Positions 8,637-17,482 of a stretch of DNA of 64,000 bases are shown here, in pieces. Location: the NCBI GenBank assembly GCA_016717285.1, contig JADKFU010000004.1, positions 186,001 to 250,000 on the forward strand. The letters run 5' to 3'. The stretch comes from Chitinophagaceae bacterium. Its GTDB lineage: Bacteria; Bacteroidota; Bacteroidia; Chitinophagales; UBA10324. Below the pieces are notes generated by a model. That model saw nothing but the letters and a program-made list of their open reading frames with translations. It was not told the origin of the DNA and made no database searches. Each line of letters begins with the position of its first letter. The first letter of the stretch is position 1. Position numbers and translations under genes: made by a program.

Positions 8637-9303
8637 ATGGTAAATTTTATAAAGTGAGAAAACAGTATGCAATAGATGCAGTAAAGATAAAACGTTGGTC
8701 AGTTTCTGAAATCAGGTTGCGTACTTCGGGTAAATTATTTAATCAACCGGTCCTCACAATTGACCAAGAGCATTGTAAATCGAAAGACCTTCAGATTTGA
8801 AAGCTAATGTAATGTAATTGTGAGCGGGATTTGGAAAAATATAGTGAGCGTGTTCAGCATCCATCTGATCTATAGTCGTAACAACGTTGGTTGGAACATT
8901 TAACAAAAAGGATTCACAGGTCCCTGCTGGCCACGCGCAATGTCATTAAGTGAAGGATTTTTAATGCCAAAGGCATTTCACGTTTATAGAAAAAAGTACG
9001 TTCACTTATAATTGATGCCGAAGGTATCACACATTGTTTTAAGTTGGTCCGATGCCTTCAGCATCGCGTTTTCACCTTGTAGCCATTTTCTATAAACATG
9101 GAATCCTTTCAAGATTCTGAAAACTGTAAGTCTAACCTTAACTTGATGACATTGGGCGAACGAATATGCGTCCACTTCTCAATTAAAACATTCTCATCAT
9201 TTTTTCAACCTATTGTATCCACTTAGTTCCATAAAACAGGAAGAACTTCTGTTATCGGCAGAAGTTCTTCCCGGGTTCAACCCAAATGCTTAATTAGTTT
9301 TGA
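8637..9303. other. intergenic stretch with a 225-bp inverted-repeat element
   Basis: The 667 bases between the kelch gene and the orphan sorting tail contain no convincing gene. The main structure is the inverted-repeat element at 8934-9158. The rest shows no motif I can name. Confidence 0.6.
8934..9158. repeat. MITE-like inverted-repeat element
   Basis: The terminal sequences CGCGCAATGTCATTAAGT (8934-8951) and, on the opposite strand, CGCCCAATGTCATCAAGT (9141-9158) match at 16 of 18 positions. Inside are several short near-palindromes: ATGCCAAAGGCAT, GATGCCGAAGGTATC and GATGCCTTCAGCATC. No ORF or target duplication is evident. Confidence 0.55.
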
Positions 9304-9561
9304 TTATCGCGCTATAAACAATTTTTCAACCTGCGGCTTTCCATCACTGATCACCTGGCAGATGTAAGAACCCACAGGAAGTGAAGTTCCGTCGAATGTC
9401 AGTTGATAGGAGCCTGTGTTTTGCATTTCATTATCGACCAGTCTTTTTATTTCCTTGCCGGATTGATCATAAAGAACAACCGTTACTGCAGCATCGGCAG
9501 TGATGTTGTAAGAAATGGAAGTCAGCTGGTCAAAAGGATTTGGATATACTGCAATGCCCTT
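9304..9561 (-). pseudogene. orphan type IX secretion sorting tail, 5' end removed by RAYT copy 2
   Basis: About 85 residues of a canonical Por/type IX sorting domain (IAVYPNPFDQLTSISYN, then VVLYDQSGKEIKRLVD, LPVGSYICQVISDG, ending VEKLFIAR). The reading frame continues into the RAYT element and opens there at MTKPTVLTLVG, so the first 17 or so residues are element sequence. The rest of the cargo protein is missing, and nothing beyond the element at 10375 continues it. This is the 3' remnant of a lost secreted protein gene. A fused mini-peptide without a signal sequence would not be secreted. Confidence 0.8.
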
Positions 9562-10208
9562 CAGCCTCTGGTTGGTGTTTTCACCAACCAGCGTTAGAAC
9601 GGTTGGTTTAGTCATCCTTCATTCATATCTTTCGTCGTCCCATATCCCTTTGTCTGATGGATAGCTATATCAAATTTTTTACTGCAACAATTTTAAACTG
9701 GCAAAATCTTTTAAAGCCAGATAAATATAAACAGATCATTGTCGATAGCATGAAGTTTTTAGTGAATGACAAACGCGTTTGGATCTATGGTTTTGTGATC
9801 ATGCCAAATCACCTGCATATTCTCTGGCGATTGCAGGAAGGATTTACACAAGAAAAGGTTTAACGCGATTTTCTAAAATTCACGGCACAAAAAATCAAAT
9901 TTGACCTGCTTGAAAAACATCCGCAGGTACTTCCTTATTTTAAGTCGACACAAAGTGACAGGGAATATCATTTTTGGGAACGAAGGCCCTACACTTCGAC
10001 AATACACAACAGGCCGGTGATGGAGCAGAAACTGGATTACATTCATCATAACCCTGTTGTAGAAAAATGGAAATTGGTTGAGAAGCCGGAAGACTACTAT
10101 TATTCCAGCGCAAGGTATTACTTACTTAATGAGGTAAGATTTGATTTCATAACCCATTATATGGAACATCTATGAGGAGGTCGGTGAAAACACCGACCAC
10201 AGGCTGAA
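9559..10208 (+). mobile_element. RAYT element copy 2 (segment B), transposase inactivated by a stop
   Basis: Near-identical to 6073-6723 with the same inverted REP-like hairpin ends. The transposase frame starts at a proper ATG (9657) but codon 69 is TAA (9861-9863), where copy 1 has CAA. The remaining frame after the stop is intact to 10174. Copy 2 therefore keeps the ancestral start and copy 1 the ancestral body. It directly abuts the orphan sorting tail on its left and segment A on its right. Confidence 0.85.
9657..10174 (+). pseudogene. RAYT transposase with premature stop
   Basis: The first 68 residues equal those of the 6172 gene, including the HUH motif MPNHLHILW, then C-to-T converts Gln69 to TAA. 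The downstream frame, with HFWERRPY and LDYIHHNPV, remains open after the stop. The truncated 68-residue product keeps the HUH histidines but lacks the C-terminal half, so it should be inactive alone. Few other differences from copy 1 are visible (for example TTTGATTTCATAACC against TTTGATTTAATAACC), so the duplication is recent. Confidence 0.85.
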
Positions 10209-10374
10209 GGTCATACTCATAAGGGCGGGATTAAAATCCCTTTGCTCAGTAGACACGGATTACAAATCCGCGCCAACGAGAGTTTATTGGATTAAAAATC
10301 CAACAGCAAAGAAATGTGCTATAATAATTTCTGACCAACGTAAGGTCAACCTCAAACTGCTGCACCTGTAGCTT
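10207..10374 (+). repeat. segment A, second copy
   Basis: Almost identical to 5907-6075 (one small indel in GGATTAAAAATCC against GGATTAATAAATCC). Here it follows segment B, while in copy 1 it precedes B. It carries the GGGATTAAAATCCC and CGGATTACAAATCCG palindromes of the dispersed hairpin family. Confidence 0.85.
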
Positions 10375-10522
10375 ATCCAACATTTTCATCGGGAAAACTT
10401 CCATAAGAAGTCAATCAGTCAATGTAACCTAAGCTCCACAGAATAACGTATTGATAAATAAACGGAAGCTAAAATTTACAGTCGCTCCTTGCATGCATTT
10501 GTTGAACGAAATTCCTACCTGC

Positions 10523-11353
10523 TTAAGCTTCGCTTTTCCTGAATTCTGCTGCCTCAATCGTCATTTTAAAATTTTTATCCGGAAAATAGGGGTATTTAAA
10601 CGGCCTCGATTCAATCGGTTGGTTCAGGTAAATGGCACACAGCGAATTGGAGATATGGTAAATATTTTTTCTTTTTTCTTCAGGAGCACCATCAAGAATA
10701 CCTGCAAACACTTCCCAGTTGATGTGCTCATAATTGCTTGTGTAATCGTGCCAGACAATTATTGAATTTTCATTCTTCAATAACTGAAAGGAGTTCTTTG
10801 TATCCGATTTTACGCCTTCATAACTATGGTCACCATCGATGAATATCAAGTCGAATTTTTGATGTAAGGATGCGAAATCAAAATGCATTGAATTGGCTTC
10901 AATATGTTTCACATTTTTAAGATCACCGGAAAACAACCTTTGCATTTGCTGAAATTCCTTTCCCCATCCTAATTTTCCCATGTCTTCATTCGATAAACTG
11001 ATGGAGACAGCAGAACGGGTGAAGGGTGCAATGTTTGCCATACTCTCTCCCCGCCATGTTCCAAATTCAAGGTAATCACCATTGCTGAATCGTTGTGCCA
11101 GGAGCTTCAGTATCGCCATGTCAATGGGCAAAGAGGCGCCGTACAAATTGGTGAATACGCTTACTTCTGTTTTAAAGCCGGGGAAGAGATGTAACAGGTC
11201 TACCTCTCTCAGACCCGCTGTCATATTGAATTTTCCGGCCACCATTTTTTTACTGTCATTTGCTACCACTACATGATACAATGCCTTAAATATTGCAGAG
11301 GGGTTTGTAAAAAGTGTATTGATAAATGGAATAATCAGCTTGATTTTTTTCAT
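10523..11353 (-). CDS. class I SAM-dependent methyltransferase
   Basis: 276 residues. The glycine-rich SAM-binding motif is GDYLEFGTWRGESMANI (about residues 92-108). FDLIFIDGDHSYEGVKSD follows near 165-182, and the pattern matches the Methyltransf_24/TylF-like group, whose members often modify sugars, glycopeptides or other small molecules. The first 30 residues contain a hydrophobic stretch that could be an amphipathic anchor but is not a clear signal peptide. The gene is isolated between the RAYT region and glgB, so context does not reveal the substrate. The methyltransferase fold is secure. The acceptor is unknown. Confidence 0.82.
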   Translation of the reverse strand: MKKIKLIIPFINTLFTNPSAIFKALYHVVVANDSKKMVAGKFNMTAGLREVDLLHLFPGFKTEVSVFTNLYGASLPIDMAILKLLAQRFSNGDYLEFGTWRGESMANIAPFTRSAVSISLSNEDMGKLGWGKEFQQMQRLFSGDLKNVKHIEANSMHFDFASLHQKFDLIFIDGDHSYEGVKSDTKNSFQLLKNENSIIVWHDYTSNYEHINWEVFAGILDGAPEEKRKNIYHISNSLCAIYLNQPIESRPFKYPYFPDKNFKMTIEAAEFRKSEA

Positions 11354-11652
11354 GCAAAATTGTTAGGGTGGTATGGGCCGGGAGTCCATAAAATATTCCG
11401 GCCGGGAGCAAGATTAATGGATATTTAAGTGATTTCAAATAGAATGGGACTGATTACACATTCTAAATGGTCAGTACAGATACTGTAACCAGGGGACCTT
11501 ATGTCTTCGGGCTTTTCCAGTTTTCCAGTTGTTACGGATTTGAAAATGTGATGAACAATCCCTTGACGCAACTGGCACGGATCAATACATCCACTCTAAA
11601 TCAAAGGTGTAAACCGAACAGACTTTCGTCGCTCTTCCATTTGAAAAATCGA
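11354..11652. other. intergenic, nothing recognised
   Basis: About 300 bases between the methyltransferase start and the glgB stop. I see no gene, strong hairpin or repeat. Confidence 0.5.
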
Positions 11653-13719
11653 TCAGGATTTCTTCCTGATCCGTTTTGTTTTTACCGGTTTAGGCGCAGG
11701 TAATTCTTCAGAAAAAATCACCGGATCTGATGGCAGTTGAACCCTTCTTTTCTTCCGCTTCTCCACATATTTGAAAACCAATGCTCCCATTGGCGGAATA
11801 TCAATCTCCACAGAATCATTCTTTCCATCCCAGGCAGTTGGTTGCGAATGAACATTTCCTCTTGTCGTAAATCCGGCGCCCCAGTAATAAGTAGCATCAG
11901 CATTCAGAATTTCTTTCCATTCTCCTCCCAGCGGTACAGCAGTCCGGTAATCATAACGTGCCACAGGTGTAAGATTCAGCACGATGAGCGTAATGTCTGT
12001 TTTCTTTACGCCCTTCCTGCAATAGATCAAAACACTGTTGTCTGCATCATCTACCTTCATCCAATCAAATCCATCAGCAGTAAAACTTTTATCGTACAAA
12101 GAATGCTCTTTGCTATACAATGCATTCAGGTCCTTCATCAGTTGCTGCAACCCTTTATGCGGAGAAAAATCCAACAAGTGCCAGTCAACACTTTGCTCGT
12201 GGTTCCATTCTTTGTACTGGCCAAATTCATCGCCCATAAATAAAAGCTTGGTACCCGGATGCGTGAACATATACACCAGCATAACCCGCATATTGGCAAA
12301 CTGCTGCCACTGATCACCAGGCATTTTTTCCAGCAGTGATTTTTTTAAATGCACCACTTCATCATGAGAAAAAGGCAACATAAAATTTTCAGCGAAAGCA
12401 TACATGATGCTGAAAGTAATCTGCTCATGATGATACTTGCGGTAGATCGGATCCGTGGAAAAATATTTGAGCGTATCGTTCATCCAACCCATCATCCATT
12501 TCATACTGAAACCCAAACCACCGTCAGAAACCATCCTGGTTACTTTTGGAAAGCTGGTAGATTCTTCCGCAATGGTTTGTACATCCGGAAATTCTTTGAA
12601 CACTTCTGTATTGAATTCCTGCAGAAAAGATATGGCTTCGAGATTTTCTCTTCCTCCATGAATGTTAGGTTCCCATTCTCCGTGCTTGCGGGAATAATCC
12701 AGGTAAAGCATTGATGCCACAGCATCCACTCTCAATGCATCAGCATGATAACGATCGAGCCAGAAGAAAGCATTGCTTAACAGGAAAGAACGCACTTCAT
12801 TTCTTCCATAATTGAAAATATAACTGCTCCAGTCGGGATGAAATCCCTTGCGCGGGTCAGCATGCTCGTATAATGCAGTACCATCAAAATAAATCAGTCC
12901 ATGACCGTCGCCGGGAAAATGGGAAGGCACCCAGTCGAGAATTACGCCGATACCATTTTTATGCAACGTTTCAATCAATTGCATAAAATCCTGCGGCTCG
13001 CCAAACCTGGAACTTGGCGCAAAAAAACCGGTGACCTGATAACCCCATGATCCATAAAACGGATGTTCCATAACGGGCAACAGTTCCACGTGTGTGAAAT
13101 TCATCTCTTTCGCATAGGCAGATAATTCTTCCGCGAGCTTTTTATAATCGAGTACTTTTTCAGGATCATCCGGACTTCTTCTCCACGAACCCAAATGCAC
13201 TTCATACACAGAGAACGGTTGGTTGAGTTTGTTTTTTGTTTTGCGGAATTCCATCCACGCTTCATCTTCCCACTCTTTCCAGGTATCCCAAACTACAGAT
13301 GCTGTTTTTGGTGGTTGCTCCCAATAAAAGGCGTAAGGATCTCCTTTTTCAAAAGATGCTCCTCCAAATTTTGACTGGATAAAATACTTATAGGCTTCCC
13401 CTTTGCCGATTTCAGGGATAAAGCCTTCCCATATACCAGATTCATCGCCGCGGGCAATCAGCTTATGCGACTGATTGTTCCAGCCATTCCAGTTTCCGAT
13501 TACAGAAACCATGGATGCATTAGGTGCCCAGACAGCGAAACAAGTGCCTTTCGTATTCTTATATTCCACGAGATGCGCACCCATTTTTTCATATAGCTTG
13601 AAGTGCTTGCCCGCTTTGAATAAATTAATGTCATATTCTGTAAACCTGGAATATGCTTCTACAGGCTGTAATTTTTCTTGTTGCTGTTCGCCGTTTTGCT
13701 CCGATGATGTATGGTCCAT
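11653..13719 (-). CDS. glgB: 1,4-alpha-glucan branching enzyme
   Basis: 688 residues from the ATG that begins MDHTSSEQNG. An in-frame ATG at 13863 would add 48 residues translated from a dispersed hairpin repeat and from the 3' end of the upstream gene, so it is rejected. The N-terminal CBM48-like domain (FAVWAPNASMVSVIGNWNGW) is followed by a GH13 barrel: LLPVMEHPFYGSWGYQ, the nucleophile in DALRVDAVAS, the acid/base in TIAEESTSFP, and FSHDEVVH with the third carboxylate. It makes alpha-1,6 branches in glycogen-like glucan. It ends in a basic tail (KTKRIRKKS) not typical of the family. It is third in a glgE-maltokinase-glgB operon. Confidence 0.95.
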   Translation of the reverse strand: MDHTSSEQNGEQQQEKLQPVEAYSRFTEYDINLFKAGKHFKLYEKMGAHLVEYKNTKGTCFAVWAPNASMVSVIGNWNGWNNQSHKLIARGDESGIWEGFIPEIGKGEAYKYFIQSKFGGASFEKGDPYAFYWEQPPKTASVVWDTWKEWEDEAWMEFRKTKNKLNQPFSVYEVHLGSWRRSPDDPEKVLDYKKLAEELSAYAKEMNFTHVELLPVMEHPFYGSWGYQVTGFFAPSSRFGEPQDFMQLIETLHKNGIGVILDWVPSHFPGDGHGLIYFDGTALYEHADPRKGFHPDWSSYIFNYGRNEVRSFLLSNAFFWLDRYHADALRVDAVASMLYLDYSRKHGEWEPNIHGGRENLEAISFLQEFNTEVFKEFPDVQTIAEESTSFPKVTRMVSDGGLGFSMKWMMGWMNDTLKYFSTDPIYRKYHHEQITFSIMYAFAENFMLPFSHDEVVHLKKSLLEKMPGDQWQQFANMRVMLVYMFTHPGTKLLFMGDEFGQYKEWNHEQSVDWHLLDFSPHKGLQQLMKDLNALYSKEHSLYDKSFTADGFDWMKVDDADNSVLIYCRKGVKKTDITLIVLNLTPVARYDYRTAVPLGGEWKEILNADATYYWGAGFTTRGNVHSQPTAWDGKNDSVEIDIPPMGALVFKYVEKRKKRRVQLPSDPVIFSEELPAPKPVKTKRIRKKS

Positions 13720-13743
13720 GTCGCCTCTGTTTTTAATGTGGGG

Positions 13744-13810
13744 GCACGATGCGTTGTCTGAGACGCGAAGCACCGCATTGTTGTTGAGAGACGCGAAGCA
13801 TCGCGTCTCT
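13744..13810. repeat. dispersed hairpin repeat overlapping the maltokinase stop codon
   Basis: AGAGACGCGA-AGCA-TCGCGTCTCT (13787-13810) is a perfect 10-bp stem with a four-base loop. A degraded copy of one arm (CTGAGACGCGAAGCACCGCATTG) precedes it. The stop codon of the maltokinase gene (13809-13811, minus strand) lies at the hairpin's edge. It may act as an attenuator between the two genes. Confidence 0.7.
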
Positions 13811-15407
13811 ACGTGATTTCGTTTACTACCTGTTGAATGCCTTTTAATGGAATTTTGACCCACGTTGGTCGTCCGTTAAATTCATACCCCAATTCGTAGA
13901 TCGCTTTTTCGAGCAGGTGTATTTGCAATAAAAACGCCTGTTCATTTTTATCTGCGGCAATCAGGGTACCTTCATTCACGGTTTCAAAATATTGATGAAG
14001 GTATGTTTCAGAGATTACTTTGTACCAATGCTGCGCTGCATTTTCAATCAATTCGTCATCCATGTTTTTTGTTTCTGCGCTGAAATAAAGCTTGGCACTT
14101 ACTGCGTAATGAAATGAGCGGAGCATGCCGGCAACATCCTTTAAAGGTGAATGTTTGATCTTTCGATCGCTGATGGAACTTTCAGGTTCCCCTTCGAAAT
14201 CAAGTATTATGTAATCGCTTCCGTTGTACAATACTTGTCCGAGGTGATAATCACCATGGATGCGTGTACGCAAAGAGTGAACAGGTTGTGTTTTGATGCG
14301 TGAAAAGAAATTGCGGATGGTATCAGCATGCTGCATAAAAAATTCAGCGAGTGCTTTTCCTTTTTCATCCAATGCATTGAAATTTTCTTTCGCTAATTGT
14401 ATGCGACGTTTCAACAATGATTCAAAATGCGCAAACAACCAATCACGGTATTCGTCGGTGAAAGGTTCAGGTGTAAATGCAGGATCATTTGGATCGCAAC
14501 CAAGGCCAAGGTGCATTTCCGCTGTTCTTGTTGCAAGCAATCCAACATGGTCGAGCACAAATTGATTGATCGTGTTATTTCCATCCACCACTCCAAAAAT
14601 ATATTCATTGAGATAGTCACCTACAAGTGACCAGGCGTCTTTGATGCTTTCCACTTTTTCCTGCATCATTCCAAAGGTAATTGGATCACTGTATGCCTTC
14701 TTCCATCCAAATGTTCCGGCAAAGGCAGGAATGTGAGAATAGCCGGCCTTCTCTGTGAGAAAGCTCACCACCTCCACATCAGGATTGGTTTCCCTGAAAA
14801 GTTTCCGGTAGAGCTTCATAAAATATTTCTCACCAAAAATCAGCGATGAATTGCTTTGATCGGCATCGAGAACACGTGATGAAATGCTTTCAGAAAAATC
14901 AGCTTCCTGGAAGGCTTTCCCTTTTACAAAAAAAAGTGAGCCGTTAGTCTGCTTAATTTTTGATGAATGATACACATGGTGAAACAACATTTTCCTGAAG
15001 GCCTCATCATAAATGGCATCGATGAGTATCATGTCTGTTTCATTAAAGCGTACAGCACCAATAATTCCTTTAAGGTTGATTTCATCAGCAGGATTTGCCT
15101 GAACAAGCGCCAATGGCAGCAAGTATTGTTCGAGCTTGCCTGTCCTGTATTTTGCTTTTATAATTAATAAATGAAATACAGTTGCGCTTGTTGAGACAAT
15201 GGTTGGGGCAGTGATAGTGAGAAGACTATCGAGGCAAACAGCAGTGATCCGTCTTGCTTTGCCGGCAAACCACCGGCACGATTTTACATAAGCGGGCAGC
15301 ATTTGCTTTTCCAATTGCTCAATTGCCAGTCTATCGTTGCCAAGCTCTTCCCATGGCAGTGCAAGGTGCAACAGCTTATTTACTTCAACTTGCGATACCT
15401 GCTCCAT
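13809..15407 (-). CDS. mak: maltokinase (Pep2-like), makes maltose-1-phosphate
   Basis: 532 residues, with the aminoglycoside-phosphotransferase-like fold of maltokinases. The catalytic loop HGDYHLGQVLYNG and the metal-binding DFEGEP lie in the C-terminal half. The N-terminal segment SCRWFAGKARRI matches the conserved start of the family. It phosphorylates maltose with ATP to maltose-1-phosphate, the donor used by GlgE, whose gene lies 100 bp upstream. In many actinobacteria this enzyme is fused to or paired with trehalose synthase TreS. Here it is free-standing and no treS is in the window. Its stop codon sits in a perfect hairpin repeat, and glgB follows. Confidence 0.9.
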   Translation of the reverse strand: MEQVSQVEVNKLLHLALPWEELGNDRLAIEQLEKQMLPAYVKSCRWFAGKARRITAVCLDSLLTITAPTIVSTSATVFHLLIIKAKYRTGKLEQYLLPLALVQANPADEINLKGIIGAVRFNETDMILIDAIYDEAFRKMLFHHVYHSSKIKQTNGSLFFVKGKAFQEADFSESISSRVLDADQSNSSLIFGEKYFMKLYRKLFRETNPDVEVVSFLTEKAGYSHIPAFAGTFGWKKAYSDPITFGMMQEKVESIKDAWSLVGDYLNEYIFGVVDGNNTINQFVLDHVGLLATRTAEMHLGLGCDPNDPAFTPEPFTDEYRDWLFAHFESLLKRRIQLAKENFNALDEKGKALAEFFMQHADTIRNFFSRIKTQPVHSLRTRIHGDYHLGQVLYNGSDYIILDFEGEPESSISDRKIKHSPLKDVAGMLRSFHYAVSAKLYFSAETKNMDDELIENAAQHWYKVISETYLHQYFETVNEGTLIAADKNEQAFLLQIHLLEKAIYELGYEFNGRPTWVKIPLKGIQQVVNEIT

Positions 15408-15508
15408 ACTTTAGGGTTTAGGCAATTAATGATTATTTGCATTACGATTAATGAACGTTAACTTCCTAAATTATGATCTGAATAGATTATTCATGAAGAA
15501 ATCCTTTT

Positions 15509-17482
15509 TCAAACCTCTTCAATTCTGAAAAGATGGCACGGCATCACATAAGGATCGAGCTCCACGTAATTCCATTCCCGGCTCCACGTGTAAGATGTGT
15601 CATTAATGAGGTCATGTACCACGTAAGCAATATAATCACTCTTGCCAAAACGGTGAAGCGGCACCTTAATGTTTCCTCCCTGTTTATAATAAGGATCAAG
15701 ATTGACCACCATCAGCATTGAATTGGTGCCATGGTCATTCTGTTTGAAGAATGCAATCAGCTTGTCATTACTTGTTTCGCAAAACTGAATATTGTTGGTT
15801 TGCTGCAATGCTTCATTTTCATATCGCGCTTCATTTACTATAGCAATCAGCTCTTTCAATTTATTGGTTGCCTCCCAGTCCCACCATTTCACTTCATATT
15901 TTTCTGAATTGAGGTATTCTTCTTTTCCGGGTATAGCATCATGCACCATCATTTCATACACCGGTCCATAAAAACCATAGTTGGAGCTGAGCGTAGCGGC
16001 CATAAAAAAACGCGTGATGAACTGTGATTCCAAACCACTTTGCAACATATAAGGATTGATGTCGGGCGTGTTGGGCCAGAAATTGGGACGGAAATATTCA
16101 CGCATTTCGGTTTGCGTGAGGTCATTCATGTATTCAATAATTTCATGTTTGGTGTTTCGCCAGGTGTAGTAGGTGTATGATTGCGAGAAGCCAATCTTAC
16201 CAAGCAGTTGCATCACTTTGGGCCGGGTGAAAGCTTCTGCAAGAAATAGTACTTCCGGATGTTGTTCTTTTATTTCACGGATCAACCATTCCCAAAAAGG
16301 AAAAGCTTTGGTGTGTGGGTTATCAACTCTGAAAATTTTAACACCCTGCTCTATCCAGAAATCAACGATGCTTTTTAATTCTTTCCAAAGATTCTCCCAG
16401 TCGTCTGTTTCAAAATTAATCGGCAACACGTCCTGGTATTTTTTCGGTGGGTTTTCCGCGTACTGCACGGTTCCATCTGGTCGCCAGGTAAACCATTCGG
16501 GATGTTGTTTTACATAAGGATGATCAGGTGAGCATTGCAATGCATAATCCAGTGCGATTTCAATACCATGCGTTGCAGCTGTTCTTATGAGTGATTGAAA
16601 ATCTTCTAAAGTTCCCAACTCTTTGCTGATGGATTTATGTCCGCCGTCCATTGAACCAATTGCCCAGGGTGAACCATATTCTCCTTTCTTCGCAACCGTT
16701 GCATTATTTTTTCCTTTCCTGTTGGAAACACCAATAGGATGAATAGGCGGGAGGTACAAGACATCAATTCCCATTTCCTCCAACCGCGGCAATACCTTCT
16801 CTACATCCTTGAAATCGCCATGCTTTCCGAGTATAGTGGAGGTTGATCGTGGAAACAATTCATACCAGGTACTGAAGCCGGCTTTTTTCCGGTCGGCAAA
16901 AACCTTTCCTGCAACGGGATATTCAGAGATGATGGCATCATCAGGATACTTTCTGATCCATTGTGCCACCTTTTCACTTAATCCTTCTTCTACTGCCCTT
17001 TCGTATTTCTTTTCATCGCGAAAGAGTGCCACCACTTTTGCGATTTCCGTTTTTTCTCTTTTCGTTGCTTTCATCAGCATCTTCTCGAGGTGATTGGCAC
17101 CGATGAGCAACTCAACAGCCACCTGTTGTTTTCCCTTCACCCGCTTTTTGAGATCATGTTGCCAGGTCATTGCATGATCTACCCAGGCCTGTATCCTGAA
17201 ATCCCAGAATCCCATTTCTTCCACTACAAAACTTCCTTTCCACTGATCGTTACCGGTTGCTTCCATGGCAACATGTTTCCATCCGGAAGCTTTCGAATGT
17301 TTGTAAGCGATACGGGCATTCATTTCATCATGACCATCGGAGAAAATATCTGCTTCCAGCGTAACCCGTTCTCCAGCGATGCGTTTGATGCTGTACCTTC
17401 CACCTTCGATTTCAGGAGTAAGGTTTTCAATGTTTACACGTAATTTTCCTTGCATAGGTTTGGTATGAGCAATTAATTTCAA
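15509..17482 (-). CDS. glgE: alpha-1,4-glucan:maltose-1-phosphate maltosyltransferase
   Basis: 657 residues, the usual GlgE length. Family markers include IENLTPEIEGGRYSIKRIAGE at the N-terminus, FSTWYELFPRS, and VLYLPPIHPIGVSNRKGKNN. The GH13_3 catalytic residues lie in IFRVDNPHTK (nucleophile) and LFLAEAFTRP (acid/base). It transfers maltosyl units from alpha-maltose-1-phosphate to growing alpha-1,4-glucan. It heads the operon with maltokinase and glgB. A second in-frame ATG at 17455 (MQGKLRVNIENL) would fit the usual family start and removes nine residues. I cannot decide between the two, and the longer one is given. Confidence 0.95.
   Translation of the reverse strand: MKLIAHTKPMQGKLRVNIENLTPEIEGGRYSIKRIAGERVTLEADIFSDGHDEMNARIAYKHSKASGWKHVAMEATGNDQWKGSFVVEEMGFWDFRIQAWVDHAMTWQHDLKKRVKGKQQVAVELLIGANHLEKMLMKATKREKTEIAKVVALFRDEKKYERAVEEGLSEKVAQWIRKYPDDAIISEYPVAGKVFADRKKAGFSTWYELFPRSTSTILGKHGDFKDVEKVLPRLEEMGIDVLYLPPIHPIGVSNRKGKNNATVAKKGEYGSPWAIGSMDGGHKSISKELGTLEDFQSLIRTAATHGIEIALDYALQCSPDHPYVKQHPEWFTWRPDGTVQYAENPPKKYQDVLPINFETDDWENLWKELKSIVDFWIEQGVKIFRVDNPHTKAFPFWEWLIREIKEQHPEVLFLAEAFTRPKVMQLLGKIGFSQSYTYYTWRNTKHEIIEYMNDLTQTEMREYFRPNFWPNTPDINPYMLQSGLESQFITRFFMAATLSSNYGFYGPVYEMMVHDAIPGKEEYLNSEKYEVKWWDWEATNKLKELIAIVNEARYENEALQQTNNIQFCETSNDKLIAFFKQNDHGTNSMLMVVNLDPYYKQGGNIKVPLHRFGKSDYIAYVVHDLINDTSYTWSREWNYVELDPYVMPCHLFRIEEV

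Noticed and set aside
11467..11703. 78-residue plus-strand frame in the intergenic space before glgB
   Set aside because: No motif, and its 3' end runs antisense into glgB.
13720..13863. 48-residue N-terminal extension of glgB
   Set aside because: It is translated from a dispersed hairpin repeat and the end of the neighbouring gene; the branching enzyme starts at 13719.
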